Assembly (NCBI RefSeq): GCF_003855395.1
Contig: NZ_CP034015.1
Location: 4,226,001 to 4,290,000 of the forward strand
Direction of reading: 5' to 3'
Source: Shewanella livingstonensis
GTDB taxonomy: Bacteria; Pseudomonadota; Gammaproteobacteria; Enterobacterales; Shewanellaceae
DNA length: 64,000 nucleotides
A model generated the notes under the pieces. The model was not told the DNA's origin. It did no database searches and saw only the letters and a list, made by a program, of their open reading frames with translations. Positions 18,932 to 27,937 of this stretch are shown one piece after another (the first letter of the stretch is position 1; each line of letters opens with the position of its first letter). A program made the translations under genes and the position numbers.

Positions 18932-20419
18932 ATGCCGCAACAACATTGGTTTATGTGGGGGATAGATATTTTCTCTGGACTTTTCTTAGTATTGTTTTGG
19001 TTATTACTGATTGCAGTAATCTACATGTTTATTGCGGATAAATTACAAACTAAACAAGCCATTCGGCACAATTACCCGGTTATTGGTCGATTTAGATATA
19101 TATTTGAGAAACAAGGTGAGTTTTTTAGACAATACTTTTTTTCTCAAGACCGCGAAGAGCTGCCGTTTAACCGTGCCGAGCGCAGTTGGGTATATCGCGC
19201 CGCCAAAAATGTAGACCGTACAATTGCATTTGGCTCAACACAAGTGTTAGATAAACCCGGTGCTGTGATGTTCATGAACTCAGTCTTTCCGGTTAGTGAT
19301 TATGACACCCACAACATCATCGCTGTCACCATAGGTAGCAATTGCAAACATCCTTATACAACCGACAAAATTTGTCATATTTCAGCGATGAGCTTTGGTG
19401 CATTATCTCGCCCAGCAGTCACGGCGTTATCTCATGGCGCAGCCAAAGCCGGTTGTTGGCTTAACACTGGTGAAGGTGGATTAAGTCCGTATCATCTTAA
19501 AGGCCATTGTGACTTAGTGTTTCAGATAGGTACCGCCAAATACGGTGTGCGAAACGAGCAAGGTCATTTAGACCCACAAAAACTCATCGATATAGCAGCC
19601 CATCCTGAAGTTAAAATGTTTGAAATTAAGTTAAGTCAAGGTGCTAAGCCCGGTAAGGGAGGCATTTTACCCGCGGTAAAAGTGACCGAAGAAATTGCAG
19701 CCATTCGCGGGATCCCAGCGGGGCAAGACTCTATTAGCCCTAACGGCCATGTTGAATTACATAATGTTGCTGACATTGTCGATATGATAAATCAGGTAAG
19801 AGATATTACCGGCAAACCAACTGGCATTAAGGCAGTATTGGGCGATATGTCTTGGGTAACTGAATTTTTAGATGAAATTGAGCGCCGTGGAATTGAACAT
19901 GCACCAGATTTTTTTACTTTAGACAGTTCAGATGGCGGTACAGGTGCGGCGCCTCAAGCCTTGATGGATAACGTAGGTTTACCATTACGCCAAAGCTTAC
20001 CTTTATTGGTTGATTTACTTAATGAACGCGGTTTTAAGCAACGAATTAAGGTTATCGCAACAGGTAAAATGATCATGCCTTCTTATGTCGCATGGGCATT
20101 AGCCACTGGAGCAGACTTTATCGCTTCTGCTCGCGGTAATATGTTTGCTTTAGGCTGCATTCAATCGCTGCAGTGCAATAAAGACACCTGCCCAACCGGT
20201 ATCACTACCCATAATACCCGTCTACAAAAAGGCTTAGATCCTAAGGATAAATCTGCGCGAGTCGCAAACTATAATCATTTTTTACATTACGATTTAACCA
20301 TGATCGCACATTCTTGCGGCGTAACGGACCCCAGATACCTAACCCGCCATCATGCCCGAATAGTGCAGTCGTCTGGGGTCGCAGTGACGTTAGACAAACA
20401 TTACCGCCATATGCAGTAA
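18932..20419 (+). CDS. Membrane-anchored FMN-binding glutamate synthase family protein
   Basis: The frame is open from 18875, but ATG at 18932 has AAGGAG 6 nt upstream, giving 495 residues starting MPQQHWFMWGIDIFSG. One membrane segment follows (about residues 10-30, LFLVLFWLLLIAVIYMFIA), so the enzyme domain is anchored. The rest matches the FMN-binding domain of GltB: ICHISAMSFGALSRPAVTALS, NTGEGGLSPYH, IKLSQGAKPGKGGILPA, TLDSSDGGTGAAPQALM and the Cys-rich CIQSLQCNKDTCPTGITTHN. The glutaminase and NAD-dependent small subunits of glutamate synthase are absent, so the reaction is not known. Confidence 0.9.
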   Translation: MPQQHWFMWGIDIFSGLFLVLFWLLLIAVIYMFIADKLQTKQAIRHNYPVIGRFRYIFEKQGEFFRQYFFSQDREELPFNRAERSWVYRAAKNVDRTIAFGSTQVLDKPGAVMFMNSVFPVSDYDTHNIIAVTIGSNCKHPYTTDKICHISAMSFGALSRPAVTALSHGAAKAGCWLNTGEGGLSPYHLKGHCDLVFQIGTAKYGVRNEQGHLDPQKLIDIAAHPEVKMFEIKLSQGAKPGKGGILPAVKVTEEIAAIRGIPAGQDSISPNGHVELHNVADIVDMINQVRDITGKPTGIKAVLGDMSWVTEFLDEIERRGIEHAPDFFTLDSSDGGTGAAPQALMDNVGLPLRQSLPLLVDLLNERGFKQRIKVIATGKMIMPSYVAWALATGADFIASARGNMFALGCIQSLQCNKDTCPTGITTHNTRLQKGLDPKDKSARVANYNHFLHYDLTMIAHSCGVTDPRYLTRHHARIVQSSGVAVTLDKHYRHMQ

Positions 20420-20430
20420 GATGAAAGCCT

Positions 20431-20457
20431 GCACCCTCAGTTAATAACTGGGGGTGC
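20431..20457 (+). terminator. Hairpin after the glutamate-synthase-like gene
   Basis: GCACCC, then CAGTT, pairs with AACTG and GGGTGC in a strong stem 11 bp past the stop codon. No T tract follows, so it may stabilise the mRNA 3' end or be a weak terminator. Confidence 0.45.
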
Positions 20458-20504
20458 GCTTGGAGGATTACTTTGCCGAAAATTATAAAAGGTGTACAAC
20501 ATAA

Positions 20505-20518
20505 GTGATATCGGTCAC
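20505..20518 (+). promoter_or_regulatory. CRP-like site upstream of the small Cys protein gene
   Basis: GTGATATCGGTCAC has the CRP core GTGA-N6-TCAC, and the extended form AGTGA-N6-TCACA matches 9 of 10 consensus positions. It lies 51-64 bp before the start codon at 20569. Regulation by CRP is inference from the site alone. Confidence 0.5.
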
Positions 20519-20568
20519 AATAAGCGGTCTTATCGTGATTTTAAAGGGACATCAATCCAGAGGGTTTC

Positions 20569-20763
20569 GTGTTGAATATAAAAACGACTGCAGCAGATTT
20601 AAACACCAAAGGCTTGAGTTTAAGCTGTAAAAACTGTAATCGAATGACAGAGATCGAAGGTGAATTAGTGTGTTTTGAGCAAGGTAAAATTAAACGCTTA
20701 ACACTCGACCCGTCTCCAGCTGCACTGATAAAAATGGTGTGCATAGGTTGGCAGAAAAAGTAA
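20569..20763 (+). CDS. Small cysteine-containing hypothetical protein, 64 residues
   Basis: The start is GTG at 20569 (or the TTG next to it) with AGAGG 5 nt upstream. The product has CKNC at residues 20-23 and further Cys at 35 and 58, so a small metal-binding or redox-active fold is possible but not shown. No signal or membrane segment is present. No family is recognised. An opposite-strand frame covers the same bases but lacks a comparable ribosome binding site, and the CRP-like site upstream supports this strand. Confidence 0.5.
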   Translation: MLNIKTTAADLNTKGLSLSCKNCNRMTEIEGELVCFEQGKIKRLTLDPSPAALIKMVCIGWQKK

Positions 20764-21008
20764 GTCATCGACAATCAAGAATAGTACTCATCAACACAAA
20801 TCAACTCACTCTATCACTATCTTCTTCCAAGTGTTTAATCTGGCAAACAAGCCTAATTTAGCGATTAATGCCATTTGAGCATTCAAAGAGATCCGCTGAT
20901 AACAATTCTTCAGCATCATGTATGCCAATCGATAGAACAGCGTGAGTTGATTAAACAGAATTAAACGAGAGAAATGTGTCCAATATAAGGTCATTTAATT
21001 AGATTAGA

Positions 21009-21224
21009 TTAAACAGCACTCTCATCGAGTTCGCTGTCCATCGCTTTAGCTAAGGTCACTCCGCGAGTCGTCACTCTTAAACCTGCACGCAAATCGTTGT
21101 ATACTATTTTAATAGCGTCATCAGACATATTACGCGTTTTTAGCATTGCCATAATAGCAAACCAATCGGTAGTCACTTGATGTTGAGTGCCTTCTAGCGC
21201 CGCAATTAACGCAATATTATGCAC
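21009..21224 (-). CDS. Hypothetical protein, 71 residues
   Basis: The start is GTG at 21224 with a good GAGGTG 6 nt upstream. The product (MHNIALIAALEGTQHQVTTD and onward) is soluble in appearance, with a helical middle and an acidic C-terminus. No family is recognised. A 62-residue frame begins 14 bp downstream of its stop, without a ribosome binding site, and is not called. Confidence 0.5.
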   Translation of the reverse strand: MHNIALIAALEGTQHQVTTDWFAIMAMLKTRNMSDDAIKIVYNDLRAGLRVTTRGVTLAKAMDSELDESAV

Positions 21225-21561
21225 AAGTCACCTCTATACACGAATTCGCACCTTTTATAAAATCCAATTGATTGAAAAATAAAGTTATCTGAGATAAGTC
21301 ATCCACATATTACGCTATAGATTAACGAGGTTGATCACTATCGTCAAAAAATTCATTGACCATACATGTAACAAGACCATTTATACACATTTAGAGCTCT
21401 TAAAGTATGCAATTATAGGGTGTTTACACTTTAAGAGGTTATTTATACTCAGCCTAACGGCTTTGCTCATGATAACCGTCACCCAACACGCGGTAATAAT
21501 AAACATCTATTAAGAGTATTTTACCCTACAACATCATAAAGCAATATGCGTTTGCCTGCAC
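21225..21561. other. Intergenic region before the Atm1-type ABC gene
   Basis: AT-rich bases between the 71-residue gene and the 3' end of the ABC transporter gene. A 60-codon plus-strand frame starting with TTG at 21331 has no properly spaced ribosome binding site and is not called. No terminator hairpin for the ABC gene is evident. Confidence 0.35.
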
Positions 21562-23355
21562 TTAACCCGTGGGTAGGTTTTGTTGTTCATGCTGAATGTG
21601 CCAAAGGCGAGCATAAAGACCTTGTTTAGCTAACAAACTTGCATGAGTACCATACTCAACAATTTTACCTTTACTCAGTACCACTATTTGGTCTGCATCA
21701 ATAATGGTCGATAAACGATGGGCTACCACTAAACTTGTATGACCTTTTGCTGCATCTCGCAAAGCACTCAAAATGGCTTGCTCAGAGCGTGAATCCAATG
21801 ACGATGTGGCTTCATCGAACACTAAAATGGGTGCCCCTTTCAACACCGCTCTAGCAATAGCAACACGTTGCTTTTCGCCACCCGAAAGTTTTAAACCTCG
21901 CTCGCCCACCTTAGTGTTGCCTTTATCTGGTAGTGATTCAATAAAGTCACTCAAATGAGCCAATTTAATCGCCGCGATAATCTCATCGTGAGTCGCATCT
22001 GAGCGACCATAGCGAATATTTTCGTAAATGGAATCGTTAAACAATACAGTATCTTGAGGTACAACAGCGATAGCTCGGCGTAATGCCTGCTGGCTGAGCT
22101 GGCGTACATCAATACCGTCAATCGTGATTGCACCACTGGCAACATCATAAAAGCGAAATAACAATTTAATGATAGTAGACTTACCTGCGCCACTGTCTCC
22201 AACTACAGCTATTTTCTTCCCCGCTGGCACCTCAAAACTGACACTGTTTAAAATAGCTCGTTGGTCATAATGAAAACTCACATCAGTGAACTTTATCGCC
22301 CCAATTGTAGGGCTGGTTTCAATAGCATCAACAGAATCTAACACTTGCGGTTGTTTGTCTAAAATATCAAACATGCGTTCAATATTGGCTAATGCACCGC
22401 GAATTTCGCGATAAACAAATCCTAAAAAGTTTAATGGAATAAACAACTGCATCATAAATGCATTAATTAACACAAAGTCGCCAATTGTCATCGAACCTTG
22501 GCTCACTTCATAAGCCGCTAGCGCCATCATGGCGGTCATAGCAACGGCTATAATAAGTGCCTGGCCACCATTCAGCGCAAATAATGATAAGCGGTTTTTG
22601 CGCTTTGCAACTTCCCATTGCTCAAGCGCTGAGTCATATCGTTGTGATTCAAACTCTTCGTTATTAAAATACTTTACGGTTTCATAATTTAACAAACTAT
22701 CGATTGAACGTGTATTAGCCAGTGAGTCCGCTCTAGCTGCATCGCGAACATAACCAGTGCGCCACTCTGTCGCCATTACAGAATAACCAATGTAGACCAC
22801 AACAGAGAATAAGGTAATAAGAGCAAAACTGACGCCATAGTTATAAAAGAAAATACCGATAACTAAGGCAATCTCAAGTAATGTTGGCACTATATTAAAC
22901 ACCATAAAGCGCATTAAAAAGCTAACACCGCTAGTGCCACGCTCAATGTCACGAGACAAACCACCGGTGCGACGGTCTAAGTGAAAATCAAGATCGAGTC
23001 GATGTAAATGCTCAAAAACAGCTCGACCCAGACGACGAATAGCGCGTTCAGTAACTCGGCCAAATAATGTATCGCGTACCTCGCCAATAATGACATTGAG
23101 TAAACGAACCGCACCATAAGCTAGCACCAACCCAACGGGAACAGCGATAAGCTGAGCTGAAGATTGTTTATCTAAAGTATCGACTAATTCTTTTAAAATA
23201 AATGGTAGTGCAACACTGGCGATCTTAGCAACGATCAAGCAAATCATTGCCAATATCACACGCGCTTTAAATTCTAGTAAATATGGCCATAATAATCGTA
23301 AAACATGCCAATTTAACTTCCCTACCGGGCCTTCAAAATATGCAGAAGGTCTCAT
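21562..23355 (-). CDS. Atm1/HMT1-type ABC transporter (fused permease and ATPase)
   Basis: A 597-residue half-transporter. The N-terminal 320 residues carry six hydrophobic segments of the ABC exporter fold, including RRTGGLSRDIERGTSGVSF and YETVKYFNNEEFE, both typical of the ABCB7/Atm1 (ATM) subfamily. The C-terminal ATPase has Walker A VVGDSGAGKSTIIKL (near residue 385), signature LSGGEKQRVAIARAV, Walker B ILVFDEATSSLD and H-loop VVAHRLSTI. Bacterial relatives export glutathione-linked metals or persulfides; the substrate here is inferred only from subfamily. It is a single gene divergent from the region holding the 58-residue ORF. Confidence 0.9.
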   Translation of the reverse strand: MRPSAYFEGPVGKLNWHVLRLLWPYLLEFKARVILAMICLIVAKIASVALPFILKELVDTLDKQSSAQLIAVPVGLVLAYGAVRLLNVIIGEVRDTLFGRVTERAIRRLGRAVFEHLHRLDLDFHLDRRTGGLSRDIERGTSGVSFLMRFMVFNIVPTLLEIALVIGIFFYNYGVSFALITLFSVVVYIGYSVMATEWRTGYVRDAARADSLANTRSIDSLLNYETVKYFNNEEFESQRYDSALEQWEVAKRKNRLSLFALNGGQALIIAVAMTAMMALAAYEVSQGSMTIGDFVLINAFMMQLFIPLNFLGFVYREIRGALANIERMFDILDKQPQVLDSVDAIETSPTIGAIKFTDVSFHYDQRAILNSVSFEVPAGKKIAVVGDSGAGKSTIIKLLFRFYDVASGAITIDGIDVRQLSQQALRRAIAVVPQDTVLFNDSIYENIRYGRSDATHDEIIAAIKLAHLSDFIESLPDKGNTKVGERGLKLSGGEKQRVAIARAVLKGAPILVFDEATSSLDSRSEQAILSALRDAAKGHTSLVVAHRLSTIIDADQIVVLSKGKIVEYGTHASLLAKQGLYARLWHIQHEQQNLPTG

Positions 23356-23706
23356 TTATACTCCAGTTATTTACCACTGTTATAGTAAATTTACGACACA
23401 CTAATATTGATTGTCTTATTATATGCCATTTTATTACCAAACATAGGTCACATTACGCTGCAATAATGACAATCTACTATTTATTATAAAGTAGGGGTTG
23501 CGGCTTACCAGCCGTAATACTTTAGGCTTACTTTTATTGACATTTAGTTAGGCAAAAATACTATTTTTTTAACTATTTTAACTATTTTGTGCTTTTTTAA
23601 TCTAAATAGAGTTATTTCTGTAAGCAGAATTTGTTACTCTTCAGCTACAGATAAACGCCTGTTTGATGATAAACAAACACCGATTTACTAGTTTAAAGGA
23701 TGCTTT
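23356..23706. other. Intergenic region with a hairpin
   Basis: Mostly AT-rich DNA. At 23488-23523 AAAGTA and TACTTT enclose the stem TGCGGCT/AGCCGTA with loop TACC, an imperfect stem-loop that lies well before the 58-residue gene. It could belong to an upstream leader or be a weak terminator; no gene ends here on the plus strand. Confidence 0.35.
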
Positions 23707-23883
23707 ATGTTGGATAGCTCAGAAACTCAATACCCACCATTACAACTAATACAAACATGGGTATGGATGATGATTGAATCAGGTAACCCTGAACTGCAAG
23801 ATAAAGGCCGAGATAATCTTATCTTGGCTTTTGGAAGCTTAGCTAAAGCCAATGAATACTTAGTACAAGATATTAAAAAATAA
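23707..23883 (+). CDS. Small hypothetical protein, 58 residues
   Basis: ATG at 23707 has AAAGGA 6-11 nt upstream and the frame ends with TAA at 23881, immediately joined to a strong terminator. The product begins MLDSSETQYPPLQLIQTWVW and ends LAKANEYLVQDIKK. It is acidic, probably helical, with a Trp-Met-rich middle (TWVWMMIESGNPE). No membrane segment or known family is recognised. Clean start, stop and terminator signals make it a credible small gene. Confidence 0.7.
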   Translation: MLDSSETQYPPLQLIQTWVWMMIESGNPELQDKGRDNLILAFGSLAKANEYLVQDIKK

Positions 23884-23907
23884 GGCGCATTTTGCGCCTT
23901 ATTTTTT
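23882..23907. terminator. Bidirectional terminator between the 58-residue gene and aroG
   Basis: AAGGCGCA pairs with TGCGCCTT (3-nt loop), followed by ATTTTTT on the plus strand and preceded by an A run that gives a U run on the minus strand. It serves both convergent genes. Confidence 0.85.
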
Positions 23908-23926
23908 AAGCTAGCCTAAACTCACT

Positions 23927-24982
23927 TTATCCTTGGCGACGGCCAAGGACACTTTTATTTAAAGTGGCTAAAAGTAACTCTGTGTCATCCCATCCAATAC
24001 AAGCATCGGTAATGCTTTGTCCATAGCACAAAGCATTACCTTCAATTAAATCTTGGCGCCCTTCAATTAAATGGCTTTCGACCATCACGCCAAAAATAGC
24101 ATGGTTACCTTGAGCTATTTGACCCGCAACATCCTCAGCAACCATCATCTGCTTTTTATAGTCCTTGCTGCTATTAGCATGGCTAAAATCAATCATGATA
24201 TTATCAATCAATCCTGATTTAGTCAGTTGCTTAGCAATATCACCTACATGTTCAGCACTATAGTTAGGCGCCCGACCACCACGTAAAATAATGTGGCAAT
24301 CTGGATTACCTTTAGTTGATACTATCGCCGAATGACCAAACTTAGTAACCGACAAAAAGTGATGCGGGGCATTAGCTGCGCCAATAGCATCAATAGCCAC
24401 TTTTATAGTACCGTCAGTGCCATTTTTAAAGCCTACCGGACATGATAAACCTGATGATAGCTCCCGGTGTACTTGCGATTCGGTAGTGCGAGCCCCAATA
24501 GCGCCCCAACACATCATATCGGCAACATATTGAGGCGTTATCATGTCTAAAAACTCACCCGCAGTTGGGATACCAGCATCATTCAAATCGACTAGTAACT
24601 TACGAGCTGTGCGTAAGCCATCATTTAATTGAAAGCTATTATCCATATAGGGATCATTAATTAACCCTTTCCAGCCTACTGTTGTTCTCGGTTTTTCAAA
24701 ATATACTCGCATGACAATTTCTAGCTGCTCTTTATACTGCTCACGTAACTTAACTAACCGTTTGCCATACTCTAAAGCGGCAATGGGGTCATGAATTGAG
24801 CAAGGGCCAATCACCACTAAGATGCGATCATCTTTACGCGCTAAAATGTTATGAATGCTGTTACGCGCATTGAAAACGGTTTTTGATGCATGCTCTGTTG
24901 CCGGAAATCGCTCTAGAATTGCAATTGGAGGCAACAATTCTTTTATTTCATCGATACGAATATCGTCATTTTGATAATGCAT
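23927..24982 (-). CDS. aroG: 3-deoxy-7-phosphoheptulonate (DAHP) synthase, class I
   Basis: Condenses phosphoenolpyruvate and erythrose 4-phosphate, the first step of the shikimate pathway. The 351 residues (E. coli AroG 350) follow AroG closely: MHYQNDDIRIDEIKELLPPI, then VVIGPCSIHDPIAALEY, the metal and substrate segments RVYFEKPRTTVGWKGLINDP and GARTTESQVHRELSSGLSCP, and IDFSHANSS. The N-terminus resembles the phenylalanine-sensitive AroG more than AroF or AroH, so feedback by phenylalanine is the best guess. It is monocistronic. No clear TyrR or TrpR box was found upstream. Confidence 0.93.
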   Translation of the reverse strand: MHYQNDDIRIDEIKELLPPIAILERFPATEHASKTVFNARNSIHNILARKDDRILVVIGPCSIHDPIAALEYGKRLVKLREQYKEQLEIVMRVYFEKPRTTVGWKGLINDPYMDNSFQLNDGLRTARKLLVDLNDAGIPTAGEFLDMITPQYVADMMCWGAIGARTTESQVHRELSSGLSCPVGFKNGTDGTIKVAIDAIGAANAPHHFLSVTKFGHSAIVSTKGNPDCHIILRGGRAPNYSAEHVGDIAKQLTKSGLIDNIMIDFSHANSSKDYKKQMMVAEDVAGQIAQGNHAIFGVMVESHLIEGRQDLIEGNALCYGQSITDACIGWDDTELLLATLNKSVLGRRQG

Positions 24983-25415
24983 AGTGGTTACAACTCCGGC
25001 AAAACGTTCTATTTATCTGATTCAATAAAAGATAAATCAGCTGATAAGATTCATTAAAAAATGATAAGAAACCATCGAAAAAATGAACATGAATCTTCAA
25101 TTTAACCAGTATTTATTGACAAATCAATCAAGTATTATGCATCAGTGCCGATAATAGAGACTATACGTAAGTGATTGGAAATACGTAATTAGGAAGCAAT
25201 AGCAGCAGAGCATCACGTAATAGCTGCGTAAATCAAGTATGGAATACACTTATACATTGAATTTTTAGCACCTAGTATCACTTAAAAAACTGTCTTATCA
25301 AAAAGACACCCTCATCATATTAATATGCTTTACTTTAGTGATTTACATCGTTAATTCAACACAAGGAAGATGAGCAACTAAATACTTGGCAAGCTATCCA
25401 GAGGAGGATAACACA
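24983..25415. other. Divergent intergenic region, aroG and solute-binding gene
   Basis: About 430 AT-rich bases hold the divergent promoters. Close to aroG, ATCTGATTCAATAAA and AATCAGCTGATAAGATTCATTAAA form imperfect direct and inverted repeats around 25015-25063. No gene or recognised operator is seen. Confidence 0.35.
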
Positions 25416-26258
25416 TTGAAATATTGGTCAATTTTTTTATTAAGCTTATTGTTAACTCTTTGCTATCCCGCCATTGCCACATCCGTTGTTCCAATCGATG
25501 ATGTACACGAATTAGTCGAATTTCACTCGCAAACTTACCATGAAAAATTGATTCCAGTCATTGATAGTATTAGTTTCTCTACCAGTAACAGTATTGCACC
25601 TTATTTCTTTACCGATGAAAATGCTGGCATGCAGTATGACCTTTTGAAGGCTGCTCTGAACAGTGAAAATATAGACATAAAAGAAATTGTTCATGCGCCT
25701 AATTTACGTGCACAGCGTCTAGTTAAAACCAATAAAATAGACTGCATGATCAATGCCCCTGATAATGTGGAAGGACTGTTTTATACGCAAAGCTTACTTG
25801 AATATCAAAATAGCGTGTTTTACTTATCAAGAAACAACCTTCAAATTGAACAATTTAACGATCTTAGCGCATTGTCTATTTTAGGATTTCAAAACTCAAA
25901 ACAATACTTAGGTGATGAGTTTAAAGACATCGCCAATGCTAATCCTAACTACAGTGAAATAACCAATCAAAAAAGCCAAGTGGTGATGTTATTTAATGGA
26001 TATGTTGAAGTCATTGTTTTAGAAAGACGGATATTTGAATATTATCGTCATTTACTCAAATCAAAACTCGATACCAGTATCCCAGTAACAGAAGTGGTAC
26101 TGTTTGACCCTGCACAACGAAAAATTGCTTGTCATGATCAAATAATAGCTAACCGAGTAGATAGTGCTATTACTACACTCAAACAGTCATATCGCTACCA
26201 AGAGATACTGGATCTAGCTGAACAAAACAATTATCAACCACAGCATCAAATGCCTTAA
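25416..26258 (+). CDS. Periplasmic solute-binding-like protein (SBP family 3 fold)
   Basis: The frame opens at 25386, but TTG at 25416 has GAGGAGG 8 nt upstream and gives a proper signal: LKYWSIFLLSLLLTLCYPAIA then TSVVP. The 280-residue product resembles the amino-acid-type binding proteins of the COG0834 group: SISFSTSNSIAPYFFTDENAGMQYDLLKAAL near the mature N-terminus, then LRAQRLVKTNKIDCMINAP. No ABC permease or ATPase is adjacent, so it may be an orphan sensor or binding protein. It converges on the TPR lipoprotein gene with a 5-bp gap. Confidence 0.7.
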   Translation: MKYWSIFLLSLLLTLCYPAIATSVVPIDDVHELVEFHSQTYHEKLIPVIDSISFSTSNSIAPYFFTDENAGMQYDLLKAALNSENIDIKEIVHAPNLRAQRLVKTNKIDCMINAPDNVEGLFYTQSLLEYQNSVFYLSRNNLQIEQFNDLSALSILGFQNSKQYLGDEFKDIANANPNYSEITNQKSQVVMLFNGYVEVIVLERRIFEYYRHLLKSKLDTSIPVTEVVLFDPAQRKIACHDQIIANRVDSAITTLKQSYRYQEILDLAEQNNYQPQHQMP

Positions 26259-26263
26259 AGGTA

Positions 26264-27484
26264 CTAATTCTGTTTCAACGCTTGCAGTTTTATTTGGTAG
26301 CGTTGCTTATTGTTACCATCACTTAAGGCCATCGCACGCTTAAGGTTTTTCTCTGCAAGCCCAGTCTCACCGGTTGCCCAATATGCCCTAGATAAACCAA
26401 AATAAAACTCATGACGGTAGTCTGCTTTTTTTACCGCTCGCTTATACCACACTAAAGCGTCTTGGTATTGCTTATCAAAATAGGCTTGTTGAGCCATATC
26501 AAAATAATAAAATGGATTATTAATTCTGGCTAACTCAAGCACCTTATGTACTTCAGCCCATTCATCAAGACGTCCTTGTTCACCTAAGATTAACGCTAAA
26601 TTATACAGTGAGCTTAAATCTTGGGAGTCCACTTGCAGCGCTACACGATATGCATATTCAGCCTCGGTCTCATAACCTTGATGTCGGTAAATAACCGCAA
26701 GTGTATTTATTGCAGCCACATAATGAGGGTCTAGCTGTATACTTTTTTTAACCAGTGCATATGCCGTATCATAATCGGCTTTAATCAACGCCTCAGCGGC
26801 AATATTGTTATAAAACATGGCTGTGAGCTGACGCTTATTAACTCTTTTTCGATGATAAGCCCGAACTGATCGTTCAGGTAAAAAGTCCACCAGCACATCT
26901 GCCGCTCTAAATAATACCGTGTTGCTAGCTGTCGGAGGCAATAAACGTAAATTAACGTGTCCATTAACGAAATAAAAACCACCTCGTCTATCCCAAACAG
27001 GCTCAACATCGATGTCATTAAACTCCACGGGCACATTTAACGCATCAGCTAGCGCCGCCGACAACACCACCAGGGACATACAATTACCTTGACGACTGAG
27101 CACTGTTTCATTGGCGGTGCGGGTAACATTATCACGGTATTCAAAACCTCCATTTTGGGTGCCAATATATTGAGCGAGCCATTCATTAGCCATAAGGTTT
27201 TGACCACGGATAGTGTTCTCAGCTTGAAACTGCCTTCTAAATTGTGCAACAAACGTCTCAGGTAAACGATAAATATCATCAAAACCCAAGGTCTCGACAG
27301 TTATAAACTTGTCATCATGGAATAGATTAGCCATTTCAATAGGCTTATGTTGGGATTGAATAGATTGGCAGGCGCTCATGGTGAACAAGAAAACAACAAG
27401 CAGTAGCTTGGTCCATTTTGGCAATAAGTGGCCATCAGAGTTAAGTGTATCAACCTCGGTTTTTTTGGGGTAATGAGTCAACAT
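26264..27484 (-). CDS. TPR-repeat lipoprotein with transglutaminase-like domain
   Basis: The 406-residue precursor has a lipobox in FLFTMSACQSIQ (Cys near residue 39). The next part, around residues 115-190, resembles transglutaminase-like peptidase folds: RQGNCMSLVVLSAALADALNVPVEF with a candidate catalytic Cys, then a His in FVNGHVNLRLL. The C-terminal half holds several TPR-like repeats (AALIKADYDTAYALVKKSI, AINTLAVIYRHQGYETEAEY, NLALILGEQGRLDEW). AAGGGTTG precedes the ATG. An envelope role is likely; substrate unknown. Confidence 0.75.
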   Translation of the reverse strand: MLTHYPKKTEVDTLNSDGHLLPKWTKLLLVVFLFTMSACQSIQSQHKPIEMANLFHDDKFITVETLGFDDIYRLPETFVAQFRRQFQAENTIRGQNLMANEWLAQYIGTQNGGFEYRDNVTRTANETVLSRQGNCMSLVVLSAALADALNVPVEFNDIDVEPVWDRRGGFYFVNGHVNLRLLPPTASNTVLFRAADVLVDFLPERSVRAYHRKRVNKRQLTAMFYNNIAAEALIKADYDTAYALVKKSIQLDPHYVAAINTLAVIYRHQGYETEAEYAYRVALQVDSQDLSSLYNLALILGEQGRLDEWAEVHKVLELARINNPFYYFDMAQQAYFDKQYQDALVWYKRAVKKADYRHEFYFGLSRAYWATGETGLAEKNLKRAMALSDGNNKQRYQIKLQALKQN

Positions 27485-27595
27485 AATTCAACCCTTAGAT
27501 AGGAATACGCTACCTAAAAGCATAGTCAATAACAGCATATTCAGCCAAAATAATCCGATAAAACAACTTAGATAAACTGCCATATGAGGATTTAA

Positions 27596-27937
27596 CTACT
27601 CAGGAAGATTATCAATAATAGGCGGATCTATTTGGATAAAGAGTTGCGTGTTTTGATATTCATAGGGACGATAAAATTGTTGGCCGCAGCTAAAATAGTT
27701 AAAGGGTGAAGCCACCGTCAAGCAGCCAACAGGCAAGGATTGTAAAATAGTGATCTGCTGTTGTTGCCTTAATAATTCTTGCCATTGATGTTGTTGTAAC
27801 ACAAGGTCACGAATAGCAAAGGCATCAAAAGGCGTTGATGATTGGCGCACCACAACAGTTCCAGCATAGCTCATCGCACTAAATAACAGATTAAATAACA
27901 AAACCCCCATCAATAAATTTAACCATCTTAGTTGCAT
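27596..27937 (-). CDS. Secreted hypothetical protein, 113 residues
   Basis: A Sec-type signal (MQLRWLNLLMGVLLFNLLFS, cleavage near AMSYA-GTVV) precedes a small mature protein rich in Gln (LQQHQWQELLRQQQQITIL) with two cysteines (GCLTV, FSCGQQ) that could form a disulfide in the periplasm. GAGGTCATT precedes the ATG. It lies about 110 bp upstream of the TPR lipoprotein gene on the same strand and may be cotranscribed with it. No family is recognised. Confidence 0.6.
   Translation of the reverse strand: MQLRWLNLLMGVLLFNLLFSAMSYAGTVVVRQSSTPFDAFAIRDLVLQQHQWQELLRQQQQITILQSLPVGCLTVASPFNYFSCGQQFYRPYEYQNTQLFIQIDPPIIDNLPE

Noticed and set aside
20541..20774. 77-codon minus-strand frame opposite the small Cys protein gene
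   Set aside because: It lacks a ribosome binding site, and the plus-strand frame has GTG with AGAGG and a CRP-like site, so the minus frame is treated as a shadow.
20806..20994. 62-codon minus-strand frame just downstream of the 71-residue gene
   Set aside because: It has no ribosome binding site and an ordinary AT-rich composition, and the product shows no recognisable domain. It may be translated by readthrough, but this cannot be supported.
21331..21513. 60-codon plus-strand frame starting with TTG, hydrophobic C-terminus
   Set aside because: The purine stretch is directly against the start, leaving no correct spacing, and no downstream terminator or family match supports it.
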